The position numbers and the translations under genes were made by a program. DNA of 64,000 nucleotides from Flavobacterium anhuiense (GTDB lineage: Bacteria; Bacteroidota; Bacteroidia; Flavobacteriales; Flavobacteriaceae): positions 1 through 64,000 of the forward strand of contig NZ_JUIV01000002.1 in assembly GCF_004151235.1 (NCBI RefSeq), in the 5' to 3' direction. Every line of letters begins with the position of its first letter. Position 1 is the stretch's first letter. The notes beneath the pieces are model-generated. The model was not told where the DNA came from, searched no databases, and was given only the letters and a program-made list of their open reading frames with translations. Positions 25,051-34,186 of the stretch are shown here, piece after piece.

Positions 25051-28000
25051 TTTGTATTAAAGTATTCTTGAACTTTTTGATTAAAATTCGAGCGCAAAGG
25101 TAGTGATTGTCTGTTTAATATCTCCACACTGTTTAAATATTCCAATAGTGAACTTGGTAAAGCATTCGAACGATTCGTAAACTCAGCCTTATTTGTTTCA
25201 GATTGTCTTTGTGTATCCTGGCCTTGTTGCTGAACTGCATTGTTCAATTTCCATAATTCTTGTTGAATATTTAATATACGTTGCAGGTTCTCGTTCTTAA
25301 ATCCTTTATTTAAAATCTGTTTCTCTGATTGTTTCATCTGATCAATTACAGATCTTCCTTGAGCATCTAAACCTTTCTTCGCTAATTCTTTTTGAAGTGC
25401 TTCACGAAGCTTAACTTGCTCTTTGTATATTTCCATTATTGCTTCTGCGTCGCCTTCTCCATCTTCTCCTTCATTACCATTCTTCTCTCCTTTTCCACTT
25501 TTTCCATCTTTACCAGAAGTACCTTTATCGTTACTTTTATTTCCTTGCCCTTCCTTGCCCTGACCATCTTTACCCTGTCCGTTTTGTCCTTGTCCAGACT
25601 TTCCATCTTTACCTTCGCCAGGTTTATCTCCCTGTTGTTGTCCAGACTTCATTCCATCTTTCATTTTATCAGCAAGACCTTTTTGTTTCTGAATAATATC
25701 TGGTAATTGCATTCCTTGTCCGTCCCCAGGTTTAGGTTTTCCTGCTCCCGGTTTAGGCATAGACATCTGCATGTTATTTAATAAATCACTTAAAAAATCA
25801 GCTAACTTATTTGCTGATGAAACTGCATATTGCTGGTGCGAAACTCCTCTTGGAATTTGAACATCGGTTAAGGTTTCTATAGCCTTGTCCATGTTGTATT
25901 GTACGTTTCCAATTTCCTTGGTAACGTCTTCAGCTACCTTTGGATTACGTAATGAAAGTGCAAACAAACTATCATCAACATGTCTGAATTGCTGTTTCAA
26001 ATTCTGCTGAATCTTAATGTTTTTTGTGAATGTAGAAGAACCTAATTTCATTGCTTTAAACTGTTTCATCACATCTTCTTGTGATAAAGAATAAGCCAAA
26101 AGGTTATCCAGAATCTGACGAAGCATTGCTACATCTTCTTCTAATTGTTCCTGTTCTCCGCCTTCCATTTCGCTCTGCATTTCCTGAGCCATAGACTTCA
26201 TTTTCTTAGCCGCACTTTTCTGTTTTGGCTTAGCTCCAGATGTATTCTTTTTACTCAATTCTTCAGAAGCTTTATTAAGATCATTATCTACATCTTTCTC
26301 TTTTGAAGCATCAGACGGAATATCCAAAGGTTTCTTTAAAGTCTTATTCTCCTCTTTCAAATCTTTTAAATCTTCTTGAATCTTATCAAAAGATTTATTG
26401 ATTTCATCCTGCTTCTCTTTAGTATTTTCTTTCTCTTTATTAGATAACTGTTCCTGTTGTTCTGACAGTTTGTTTAGTTTCTCAGCAACCTGCTCTGCTT
26501 TCTTTGAAACATAGAAACGTTTGGTTAATTCCACCAATTGTTCTAAATTACGAGATTGGTTTTTACTGATTTGTTTGAACTTTTCCATCTTATCAAACAG
26601 TTCTTCACTGTTTAATTTATCATTTAAGTTCTTTAATTCGTCTAATAATTTCTGATTCTTTTCTAAATCTTTCTGAGCATTATCTAAACGCTTTTGTAAA
26701 TCTTCAGCAGTTTTATCTTTCTTATCATCTTTAAACTTGTCAAGATTCTGATTCATTTTCTCAGAAAACTGTTTCATCATTTCGTCTTGTTGCTTCTGAC
26801 GTTTGATAAAATCATTGATCTTCTGCTGATCTTTAAACTCTAAATTATCTTTTTCTTTTCCCGTATTTTGAAGCTTATCCATTTCAGAAATTTGCTTCGT
26901 TTGGTTCTTCAAAGATTTAGATAAACTATTGATGTTTTGATTTTGCTGCTGTAATTCCTGATCTTGAATTTCATCTGTAGTAGCTACACGATCTGAAAAT
27001 GTAGAAGACTTTGTACTCTTAAATCCGTGTGGTGCATCGTTATCAAAAACTTCAAAATAGTATTCGTATGAAACTCCTTCTTCTACTGGAAGATTGCTTG
27101 GAAAATTAAAAACAAACTGATCAAATACTCCAGCCTTCACAGGAATGTTTCCACGTTTAGCAGACTGAGGTTTGTTACGTTCGTAGTATACAATTTGCAA
27201 TTTCGAAAGTCCGTAATCGTCACCCAATCTTCCTAGAATATAGTTTTTATCAAGCTTCAAACTGTCTGGCGCAGGACCTACATTGATGGTTGGAAACTGA
27301 TCTTTGATCACAGACAGCTGATAATCTAGTTTTTCATAGTTTTTAACTTTATCATTAGACGTAAGTATTTGATATTCGGTATTTTGACTTATATTTTTAG
27401 CTAATTTAAACTCATTTTCGGCCTTATTGAAATTAAATACCTCATTATCTCTTTTCCATACAACTTCTTGTGTAGATTTGGTGTTCATTTTCCAAGTTAC
27501 AGTTGTTCCTTCAGGTACAATTGCGTTTCCTGTTCCTTGAATTGTCTCTGATTTTTTCTTTAGATAAGAAGGAAAATTTAAAACCATTTCGAAGTTTGCA
27601 ATCGATGGAACTGTGATCACTTTCAATTCATATTCTTCTGAAACAACCGAATTTCCTTCAAAAGAAAATTGAATATTTTCAGAAGGTTTTTCAATTTTAA
27701 ATTCAAACTTTCCAGGTTGAGACGATTCCATAAAATAACTTTCATCACCAATATGAATCATCACATTTTCAGGAACAACCTTTCCAACAGATTCCATTTT
27801 AATCACGAAATCTTTGTTTTGTTCTGCTTGCAAATTAGAATTCAAAACCACAAATTTAAATGGAGCTGGTGGCAAAAATGCAGAATTGAAATGCACTACT
27901 CTATTCAAGCTCTGTGAAATGATATTGCTATTTCCAGAAATATAAAACACAGCAAAAAGCAAAATTGGAACTAAAGCTAATGGCAAATATTTTTTGTTAG

Positions 28001-28448
28001 CTTTAAAATTGATAGCATTTCCAAAAGGAATTGGTTGCAAAGAATTTGCTTTTTGTTCAATTGAAGCTAAAACTAACTCCGAACTTTCAGCATTATTTTC
28101 AGATGACAATTGCAAAAAGTTAGTCAGCTTATCGCTTACTTCTGTGAAATGATTTCCAATAATTTTTGAAGCTTGAGTATAATCAATTCCCTTTTGAAGT
28201 TTAAATAATTTAAACAATGGAAACAGAATTAAACGTACCAAAAGGAAAACTTCAACTGCAATAAATATCCAAAATAGAAACGTTCTTCCTATAGGTTTTA
28301 GCCAAAGAAAATACTCTACAAAAAGCGTAAATAGAAAATACAATAAACCAAAACCGGTAAAAAGTAATATCCCTTTTATCAATTCGTTGGTATAATATTT
28401 CTTAATGAAAGCTTCTAACTTTTGATATATAGCAGATGATGTTTTCAA
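25047..28448 (-). CDS. giant DUF4175-family membrane/coiled-coil protein
   Basis: This 1133-residue product has N-terminal membrane helices (about 24-52, 56-76 and 153-170) and an extracytoplasmic beta-rich part to about 480. From about 500 to 780 it is charged Gln/Lys/Glu coiled coil, and the helical body continues to about 930. A Gly/Lys/Gln low-complexity stretch (about 930-1000, KDGQGKEGQGNKSNDKG) and a final helical part follow. The architecture fits the DUF4175 family of Bacteroidota; its function is unknown. It is translationally coupled to ybeY, which lies downstream. Confidence 0.85.
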   Translation of the reverse strand: MKTSSAIYQKLEAFIKKYYTNELIKGILLFTGFGLLYFLFTLFVEYFLWLKPIGRTFLFWIFIAVEVFLLVRLILFPLFKLFKLQKGIDYTQASKIIGNHFTEVSDKLTNFLQLSSENNAESSELVLASIEQKANSLQPIPFGNAINFKANKKYLPLALVPILLFAVFYISGNSNIISQSLNRVVHFNSAFLPPAPFKFVVLNSNLQAEQNKDFVIKMESVGKVVPENVMIHIGDESYFMESSQPGKFEFKIEKPSENIQFSFEGNSVVSEEYELKVITVPSIANFEMVLNFPSYLKKKSETIQGTGNAIVPEGTTVTWKMNTKSTQEVVWKRDNEVFNFNKAENEFKLAKNISQNTEYQILTSNDKVKNYEKLDYQLSVIKDQFPTINVGPAPDSLKLDKNYILGRLGDDYGLSKLQIVYYERNKPQSAKRGNIPVKAGVFDQFVFNFPSNLPVEEGVSYEYYFEVFDNDAPHGFKSTKSSTFSDRVATTDEIQDQELQQQNQNINSLSKSLKNQTKQISEMDKLQNTGKEKDNLEFKDQQKINDFIKRQKQQDEMMKQFSEKMNQNLDKFKDDKKDKTAEDLQKRLDNAQKDLEKNQKLLDELKNLNDKLNSEELFDKMEKFKQISKNQSRNLEQLVELTKRFYVSKKAEQVAEKLNKLSEQQEQLSNKEKENTKEKQDEINKSFDKIQEDLKDLKEENKTLKKPLDIPSDASKEKDVDNDLNKASEELSKKNTSGAKPKQKSAAKKMKSMAQEMQSEMEGGEQEQLEEDVAMLRQILDNLLAYSLSQEDVMKQFKAMKLGSSTFTKNIKIQQNLKQQFRHVDDSLFALSLRNPKVAEDVTKEIGNVQYNMDKAIETLTDVQIPRGVSHQQYAVSSANKLADFLSDLLNNMQMSMPKPGAGKPKPGDGQGMQLPDIIQKQKGLADKMKDGMKSGQQQGDKPGEGKDGKSGQGQNGQGKDGQGKEGQGNKSNDKGTSGKDGKSGKGEKNGNEGEDGEGDAEAIMEIYKEQVKLREALQKELAKKGLDAQGRSVIDQMKQSEKQILNKGFKNENLQRILNIQQELWKLNNAVQQQGQDTQRQSETNKAEFTNRSNALPSSLLEYLNSVEILNRQSLPLRSNFNQKVQEYFNTK

Positions 28449-28586
28449 AATAAATCTGTTTTAATTATAACCTATAAAAGTAGTAATTATAATAATACCT
28501 TTTTTAGATTCTAAGTTACTAAGACACTAAGGTTCTAAGATTTTAAAATCTAAAATCAACATTCTGAAATCTAAAATCATAAAACG

Positions 28587-28594
28587 TATCTTTG
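28587..28594 (+). promoter_or_regulatory. TAnnTTTG -7 element that fixes the gltX start
   Basis: TATCTTTG ends 18 nt before ATG 28613. A TTG codon at 28592 overlaps it and so cannot be the start. Confidence 0.65.
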
Positions 28595-28612
28595 CAACAA
28601 AATTTAAAACAA

Positions 28613-30118
28613 ATGTCAAAGCAAGTTCGTGTGCGTTTTGCACCAAGTCCGACTGGACCGTTACATATTGGCGGAGTTCGTACTGCCCTATTTAATTATT
28701 TATTTGCAAAGAAACATAACGGTGTTTTTTATCTGAGAATTGAAGATACAGATCAAACTCGTTTTGTTCCTGGTGCAGAGGCTTACATTATGGAAGCTCT
28801 TGAATGGTTAGGAATTGCTCCTGAAGAAACGGTTGGAAAAAATGAAAAATTTGGTCCATACAGACAAAGCGAACGTAAAGATTTATATCAGCAATATGCA
28901 GATCAGTTGATCAATTCTGGCTGGGCTTATTATGCATTTGATACTCCGGAAGCTTTGGATGCACATAGAAAACAACACGAAGCTGAAGGAAAAACATTTA
29001 TTTACAATCACCACAATCGTGAAAAGTTAGATACATCTTTAATAATTTCTGCAGAAGAAACAGCTAAAAGAATTGCAAATGGAGAACATTATGTTATCCG
29101 TTTTAAAACTCCAGTTGATGAAACTTTACATTTGAAAGATATTATTCGTGGTGATGTTAAGTTTGAAACGAATCTCTTGGATGATAAAGTTTTATTCAAA
29201 AGTGACGGAATGCCAACGTATCATTTAGCGAATATTGTCGATGATCATTTGATGGAAACTTCACACGTAATTCGTGGTGAAGAATGGTTGCCATCGATGC
29301 CTCTTCACGTTTTATTATACAAAGCATTTGGTTGGGAAGCTCCAGAATTTGCTCATTTACCTTTGATTTTAAAACCAATTGGAAATGGTAAATTATCAAA
29401 AAGAGATGGAGACAAAATGGGATTCCCTGTATTTCCTTTAGAATGGAAAACAGAAGAAGGTGTTTCATCTGGTTACAGAGAAAAAGGATTTTTCCCAGAA
29501 GCAGTTGTAAACTTCCTTGCTTTATTAGGATGGAATGACGGAACTGATAAAGAATTATTTTCTTTAGAAGAATTAGCTCAATCTTTTGACTTGAACAGAG
29601 TTCACAAAGCTGGAGCAAAATTTGATCCAGAAAAAAACAAATGGTTCAATCACCAATATTTAGTAAAACAAAATGATGCAGATTTGGCGAAAAGCTTCTC
29701 TCCTATTTTAGAAGAAAAAGGCTTCTCTACTCCTATCGAAGTGACAACTCGTATTGTCTCTTTGATTAAAGAAAGAGCAAATTTTGTTTCTGAATTTTGG
29801 GATCTGACCGATTTCTTTTTCCAGGCTCCAACATCTTATGATGAAAAAGCAAGCAAAAACTGGAAAGAAGAAACTCCAACTTTAATGCAGGAATTAATTT
29901 CTGTTTTAGAAAATATCGAAGATTTTACTTCTGCAAATATTGAAGCAATTGTAAAAGATTGGTTAACTAAAAACGAAATCGGAATGGGGAAAGTAATGCA
30001 ACCTTTCCGTCTAAGTTTGGTTGGAGCTTTGAAAGGTCCTCACCTATTTGACATTGTTGAAATCATTGGAAAAGAAGAAACTATTTCTAGAATCCAGAAA
30101 GCGATTTCTACTTTATAA
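28613..30118 (+). CDS. gltX: glutamyl-tRNA synthetase
   Basis: From ATG 28613 the product is 501 residues. It shows VRVRFAPSPTGPLHIGGVR (HIGH motif, about 5-23), the acceptor-binding FYLRIEDTDQTR, and HVIRGEEWLPSMP. The KMSKS-equivalent is GNGKLSKRDGDKMGFPV. The first motif and the absence of a GlnRS-type C-terminal barrel mark it as GluRS. It charges tRNA-Glu; a separate glnS is present at 34187, so tRNA-Gln is charged directly. It is monocistronic. Confidence 0.95.
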   Translation: MSKQVRVRFAPSPTGPLHIGGVRTALFNYLFAKKHNGVFYLRIEDTDQTRFVPGAEAYIMEALEWLGIAPEETVGKNEKFGPYRQSERKDLYQQYADQLINSGWAYYAFDTPEALDAHRKQHEAEGKTFIYNHHNREKLDTSLIISAEETAKRIANGEHYVIRFKTPVDETLHLKDIIRGDVKFETNLLDDKVLFKSDGMPTYHLANIVDDHLMETSHVIRGEEWLPSMPLHVLLYKAFGWEAPEFAHLPLILKPIGNGKLSKRDGDKMGFPVFPLEWKTEEGVSSGYREKGFFPEAVVNFLALLGWNDGTDKELFSLEELAQSFDLNRVHKAGAKFDPEKNKWFNHQYLVKQNDADLAKSFSPILEEKGFSTPIEVTTRIVSLIKERANFVSEFWDLTDFFFQAPTSYDEKASKNWKEETPTLMQELISVLENIEDFTSANIEAIVKDWLTKNEIGMGKVMQPFRLSLVGALKGPHLFDIVEIIGKEETISRIQKAISTL

Positions 30119-30123
30119 AAAAA

Positions 30124-30169
30124 TTTACCATTAAGATATTAAGAAAATTAAGCTCAACTTAATGGTAAA
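30124..30169. repeat. inverted repeat after gltX
   Basis: TTTACCATTAAG (30124) pairs with CTTAATGGTAAA (30158-30169) across about 22 nt and is followed by an A-rich tract. It lies 5 bp after the gltX stop and may aid transcript ending. Confidence 0.5.
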
Positions 30170-30258
30170 AAAGGAAAGTTTTTTAAGTTCATAAAGCTTA
30201 ATTGTCTTGACAAAGTTTTGACTTAATTATCTTAATGCCTTTAATGATTTAAAAAAGT

Positions 30259-30300
30259 AAACGCTAAGTAACATCTTCAAAATGTTCTTAGCGTTTTTTT
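30259..30300 (+). terminator. terminator in the gltX-band 7 gap
   Basis: Arms AACGCTAAG/CTTAGCGTT with an inner ACAT/ATGT pair precede a run of seven T. Confidence 0.85.
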
Positions 30301-30370
30301 AATGCTTAAAAAATTTAATTTAGAAGAATTTTCGTAATTTACCAGAATCATAAATATAAATTACATAACC

Positions 30371-31354
30371 ATGAGTACAGCATTTATTATCTTTTTAGTA
30401 TTGGCATTCTTCATTTTCATGTCGTCTTTCTTTACTGTAAAACAGCAATCATCAGTAATTATCGAGAGATTTGGAAAATTTCAGAGTGTTAGAAATTCAG
30501 GATTACAACTTAAAATTCCTTTGGTTGATAGATTGGCCGGACGTGTAAATCTTAAAATCCAACAGCTAGATGTTATCATCGAAACCAAAACTAGAGACAA
30601 CGTTTTTATCAAAATGAAAGTTTCTGTTCAATTTAAAGTTATTCAAGAAAAAGTATATGAAGCTTTTTATAAACTAGAGTATCCACACGATCAAATTACT
30701 TCTTATGTTTTTGATGTTGTTCGTGCCGAAGTTCCTAAACTAAAACTGGATGATGTTTTTGAAAGAAAAGATGATATTGCAGTTGCAGTAAAACGTGAAT
30801 TGAACGAAGCAATGTCTACTTACGGATATGATATCATCAATACTTTGGTTACTGATATTGATCCAGATATTCAAGTAAAAAATGCAATGAACAGAATTAA
30901 TGCTGCCGATAGAGAAAAAACTGCTGCAGAATTTGAAGCAGAAAGTTCAAGAATTAGAATCGTTGCAAAAGCAAAAGCCGAAGCAGAAAGTAAACGTTTA
31001 CAAGGACAAGGTATTGCAGACCAGCGTCGTGAAATTGCAAGAGGTCTTGTAGAAAGTGTTGAAGTTTTGAACCAAGTTGGAATTAATTCTCAAGAAGCTT
31101 CTGCCCTGATTGTAGTTACTCAGCATTATGACACTTTACAATCTATTGGATCTGACACAAACTCAAACTTAATTCTTCTTCCAAATTCTCCACAAGCCGG
31201 AAGTGACATGTTAAACAATATGGTTGCTTCGTTCTCAGCTTCTAACCAAGTTGGAGAAATGATGAAAAAGAACACTAAAAAAATTGAAAAACCAAAACAA
31301 ACACCAAAACAATCTGGTTATGAAGATGACATTCAACCAGATGTTCAACAATAA
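30371..31354 (+). CDS. SPFH/band 7 membrane protein (paraslipin/stomatin-like)
   Basis: The 327-residue product has one N-terminal membrane helix (about 3-20). The band 7 domain follows: SSVIIERFGKFQSVRNSGLQLKIPLVDR, then VSVQFKV, RAEVPKLKLDDVFERKDDIAVAVKRELNEAMSTYG and ALNRINAADREK-like motifs. The coiled Ala/Glu segment (KAKAEAESKRLQGQGIADQRREIARGL) is the stomatin signature. It forms ring-like assemblies in membrane microdomains and is often linked to proteases or NfeD. No NfeD partner is next to it. It is monocistronic and ends at a bidirectional terminator. Confidence 0.9.
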   Translation: MSTAFIIFLVLAFFIFMSSFFTVKQQSSVIIERFGKFQSVRNSGLQLKIPLVDRLAGRVNLKIQQLDVIIETKTRDNVFIKMKVSVQFKVIQEKVYEAFYKLEYPHDQITSYVFDVVRAEVPKLKLDDVFERKDDIAVAVKRELNEAMSTYGYDIINTLVTDIDPDIQVKNAMNRINAADREKTAAEFEAESSRIRIVAKAKAEAESKRLQGQGIADQRREIARGLVESVEVLNQVGINSQEASALIVVTQHYDTLQSIGSDTNSNLILLPNSPQAGSDMLNNMVASFSASNQVGEMMKKNTKKIEKPKQTPKQSGYEDDIQPDVQQ

Positions 31355-31375
31355 TTGACAAACTAATTAAAAATA

Positions 31376-31401
31376 AAAAAGAGGCTTAATCGCCTCTTTT
31401 T
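31376..31401. terminator. bidirectional terminator between convergent genes
   Basis: AAAAAGAGGC and GCCTCTTTTT with a 6-nt loop. The right arm also encodes the C-terminal KRGD of the minus-strand gene. Confidence 0.85.
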
Positions 31402-31640
31402 CTATTTATAAACCAACTGATGATAAATGGTAAAACGGATTGCAAAATTTCTGGAAATGATTTTTTGATATAACCTGTGTAAGATGAAATAAAACCATTT
31501 ACAATATTTTGCGGAGTAATGCTTTCTTTTGTTCTCTGAAAACTTAAAACCAATTTCTGATAATTGATTTCTTTTTCCAATTTCAAAATTTCCAGATCTC
31601 TTTCAATCTCAGCATACGAAGAGTATTTTTTTCTTTCCAT
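31386..31640 (-). CDS. small protein in the YtxH-holin cassette (DUF6327-like)
   Basis: This 84-residue product opens MERKKYSSYAEIERDLEILKLEKEINYQKLVLSFQRTKE and ends with a short hydrophobic patch (LQSVLPFIISWFINRK). It is always seen in this style of cassette with YtxH and a holin-like protein in flavobacteria, which is the basis for the family name. It starts 3 bp before the end of the upstream gene's stop region and is surely co-transcribed. The function is unknown; a membrane-stress role is inferred from its neighbours. Confidence 0.65.
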   Translation of the reverse strand: MERKKYSSYAEIERDLEILKLEKEINYQKLVLSFQRTKESITPQNIVNGFISSYTGYIKKSFPEILQSVLPFIISWFINRKRGD

Positions 31641-31642
31641 AA

Positions 31643-31993
31643 TTAATCATTAAAAAAGATTTCTGAAAATTTCTCCAAGATTGGCCCTTCTACTACTTTA
31701 TCTTTTACAAAGAAAAGTAAAATAGTCAGCACCAAATAGATCCCTCCTACGGTCAAAAATCCGAGAGCATTACTTTCAAACAAAGAACCAAAAGCATACG
31801 CTGCGGCAAAAGATCCAAAAATCATAACCATACTGAAACACAATAATATCAAAGTAAACTTAAAGATTAAAGTTGTTGATTTCATTGCAACCTTAAAACC
31901 CCAAAGTTTATAATAAGCTAAATGACTTTCAATATATTCTTTAGCCTGATCTTGAACTTTTTCAGTGTTTTCTTTTAATTCTTCAAAAGCCAT
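31643..31993 (-). CDS. phage-holin-like / Holin-X family membrane protein
   Basis: From Met 31993 the product is 116 residues (MAFEELKENTEKVQDQAKEYIESHLAYYKLWGFK). Two strong membrane helices follow (about 40-65 and 75-98) with a charged tail. It resembles the putative 'phage holin'/Actinobacterial Holin-X group, small two-helix proteins common in bacteria outside phages. An 11-residue upstream extension lacks support. It lies between the ytxH-like and the 84-residue genes. Confidence 0.75.
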   Translation of the reverse strand: MAFEELKENTEKVQDQAKEYIESHLAYYKLWGFKVAMKSTTLIFKFTLILLCFSMVMIFGSFAAAYAFGSLFESNALGFLTVGGIYLVLTILLFFVKDKVVEGPILEKFSEIFFND

Positions 31994-32017
31994 AAATTCT
32001 ATTTTTTTTAAAATAAA

Positions 32018-32061
32018 AAAGCACAAAACTGTCTTATAAAAATAAGCAAGTAATGTGCTTT
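32018..32061 (-). terminator. hairpin after the ytxH-like gene
   Basis: AAAGCACA and TGTGCTTT arms with TTATAA/TTATTT inner pairing are followed on the minus strand by a T-rich tract. It may partly stop transcription between ytxH and the holin-like gene. Confidence 0.6.
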
Positions 32062-32070
32062 ATAAAAATA

Positions 32071-32397
32071 TTATTTCTGAAGTTTAGCGTTGTGTGCTTT
32101 TAGTTCAGCAAGTTTACTTTCTAAAAAAGTGATCACTTCTTCTGTTTTGTAACTCATATTTGAAAGTAAATCTTCATACGTTCCATCCAGGTTTTTCTTT
32201 GCATGAGCAAACTTTTCACGCAAAACTTCTGAACTTGCATCAAATGAATCTTTCAAATTATGTCTTGCATCATCTAAACCTTCTTTAATCTTTGCTCTAG
32301 TTTTAGATCCTTTATCAGGTGCAAATAAAATTCCGATTGCAGCTCCTGCTGCTGCTGCTGCCAAAATTGCTGCAGCTGTATTTAAATTCTTAGACAT
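32071..32397 (-). CDS. YtxH-domain protein
   Basis: The 108-residue product has the YtxH pattern: an Ala/Gly-rich hydrophobic helix (about 5-27, TAAAILAAAAAGAAIGILFAPDKGSKTR) followed by amphipathic Lys/Glu/Asp helices (IKEGLDDARHNLKDSF and onward). YtxH family proteins are small membrane-associated, often stress-induced proteins. It heads the three-gene minus-strand cassette. Confidence 0.85.
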   Translation of the reverse strand: MSKNLNTAAAILAAAAAGAAIGILFAPDKGSKTRAKIKEGLDDARHNLKDSFDASSEVLREKFAHAKKNLDGTYEDLLSNMSYKTEEVITFLESKLAELKAHNAKLQK

Positions 32398-32490
32398 GAT
32401 AGTTACAATTTAAAATTATTCATAAAGATACTCTTTTTTAAAATGATAAAACTTTGATATATTGTAATTTACAAAAAATTAACAGTCTTA

Positions 32491-32970
32491 TTAATACACA
32501 TAAGCCACAGCTTCGTACTTACCATCTGCTTTTTCGACAATGCTAACAAAAGGATAACCATTTGAAGCCGATTTAGATTTGATTCTCATAGCAGTCTGTT
32601 TCTGATTTGCAATTGGCGGTTCACCTTTTGTCCTTGTTGAGACTCCTGTAAAACTAGCTGCCTGTTTCAGTCCTATTGTTTTTTCTTGTGGAAGAACAGT
32701 TACCATTTTGTAATCGTCTTTAGAATCAACTACTATTTTATCAGAAATTTTCTGAGTTTGTTTTGTTTGCTTGTTTGTAATTGATGAAACAGCATGTTTG
32801 CTAATTTTGATTTCTTCAGAACTTCCATTTAAAGAATAATAAACAAAACCATTTTCGTTTTTAATAAAATTTACATCAAGCTGTTCTCCATTGTGTTTTG
32901 TAATTTGATGTGTTTGTGAAATTGCTACGTTTGCAAATAATAGTGCTACTGCGAAATATAAAATTTTCAT
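32491..32970 (-). CDS. exported protein of unknown function
   Basis: This 159-residue product has a signal peptide (MKILYFAVALLFANVAISQ). The mature part has short beta-strand patterns (QITKHNGEQLDVNFIKNENGFVYYSLNG) and Lys/Thr-rich stretches. No domain or catalytic motif is recognised. It stands alone at the edge of a large gene desert. Confidence 0.6.
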   Translation of the reverse strand: MKILYFAVALLFANVAISQTHQITKHNGEQLDVNFIKNENGFVYYSLNGSSEEIKISKHAVSSITNKQTKQTQKISDKIVVDSKDDYKMVTVLPQEKTIGLKQAASFTGVSTRTKGEPPIANQKQTAMRIKSKSASNGYPFVSIVEKADGKYEAVAYVY

Positions 32971-34186
32971 GATAAATTAGATTTAAATTAAAAATTGTCA
33001 GAATTGAAATTTAAAAACTAAACTTTCACTCAAATTCAACATTATGGAATTTTGTTATTACAATACAATTTGAAAAATATCTTTTTACGGGAAATATTAT
33101 CAAAATTGCATCATAATAAAAATGAGAACATAAAATTGTCTTTTTGGGAAATCAGTTTTGAAAATCCATTGTCATAAAAATTACGAGTTTCTAAAAACAA
33201 TACATTTTCAACTTAGATTCTTTACGGCAAATTTTAATTTTTTACAAAAATCATCTCTGACTTTTGGTATTGAGTTAAAAATAGCAACTTTATAAACAAT
33301 TGTGTGTTAACAAGCCGTTAAACTGACTAAAATAACAGTAAAAATTAAAATAAAGGCTTTAAATAAACAATAATTCAAAAAATGAGTTATCTATCAATTC
33401 ACTTTAAAAAACGTCTTAAAATCAATTTATGAAGGTTAAAATTAATATATAAAAACTATTATTTTTATACTTATAATCATTTTTATAAATAATAATTAAA
33501 AACTAAAATTTTAATAAATTAATAATAAAAAGTTATAGGTACAAAATTAAAGTCAAGGACTTAAAAAATAATAAAAAACTATTGTTTTAAATTCTATGGT
33601 CAGTTTTATAAATAATAGTCAAAATCTAAATTTTAATTTATAATAATCATCAAAACTTATAATTACAAAAATTGAAGTCAAAAATTTAAAAAATAAGAAA
33701 AAACTTTAATTTTATTTTTTTGAGAAGAAAACTTGAACTAAAAAAGAGAAAAATTGAAATAAAGAATTTTAAGGAATAGAAAACAAAAAAAGGTCTTCTA
33801 TATTCAACCATTTTTTATATTAGCTTAAAGACAATTTATGAAAGTCATTTTTAATTCAAAAAATAAATTAAAATTATAAATATTATAGATTTTATAAATA
33901 ATAAATACATATAATTAAATACATAAATAATATCAATTAAAACTATATTATAAAGTTTGATGCTAAAAATTAGGAGCTAAAAAAGACCAAAATTAAAATA
34001 AAGCTTTTAGGTAGACAAAAATTAAAAAAATGAATTCCTTATCCAACATTTTTTTATTTTCTTTTAAAATCAATTTATGAAAGTCTATTTTAATTTATAA
34101 AAGTTATAATATTCTAAATTTCAATAGTAAATCTATATAATAAAAAAAAGCGCTTATAAAAGCGCTTTTCATAAATTTAGTTGATA
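32971..34186. other. 1.2-kb AT-rich gene desert with degenerate repeats
   Basis: I see no supportable ORF here. The sequence is extremely rich in A and T, with imperfect copies of a motif around CAATTTATGAAAGTC/GTT at about 33421, 33831 and 34070. Each copy follows an AAATAAAG(C/G/A)TTT-like block at 33349, 33759 and 33994. A second pair of about 120-bp segments is alike (33451-33570 and 33571-33700). The repeats are too decayed to define edges exactly. Confidence 0.6.
34146..34169 (-). terminator. terminator of glnS
   Basis: AAAAGCGCTT and AAGCGCTTTT arms with a 4-nt loop are followed on the minus strand by T residues. It lies 18 bp after the glnS stop. Confidence 0.88.
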
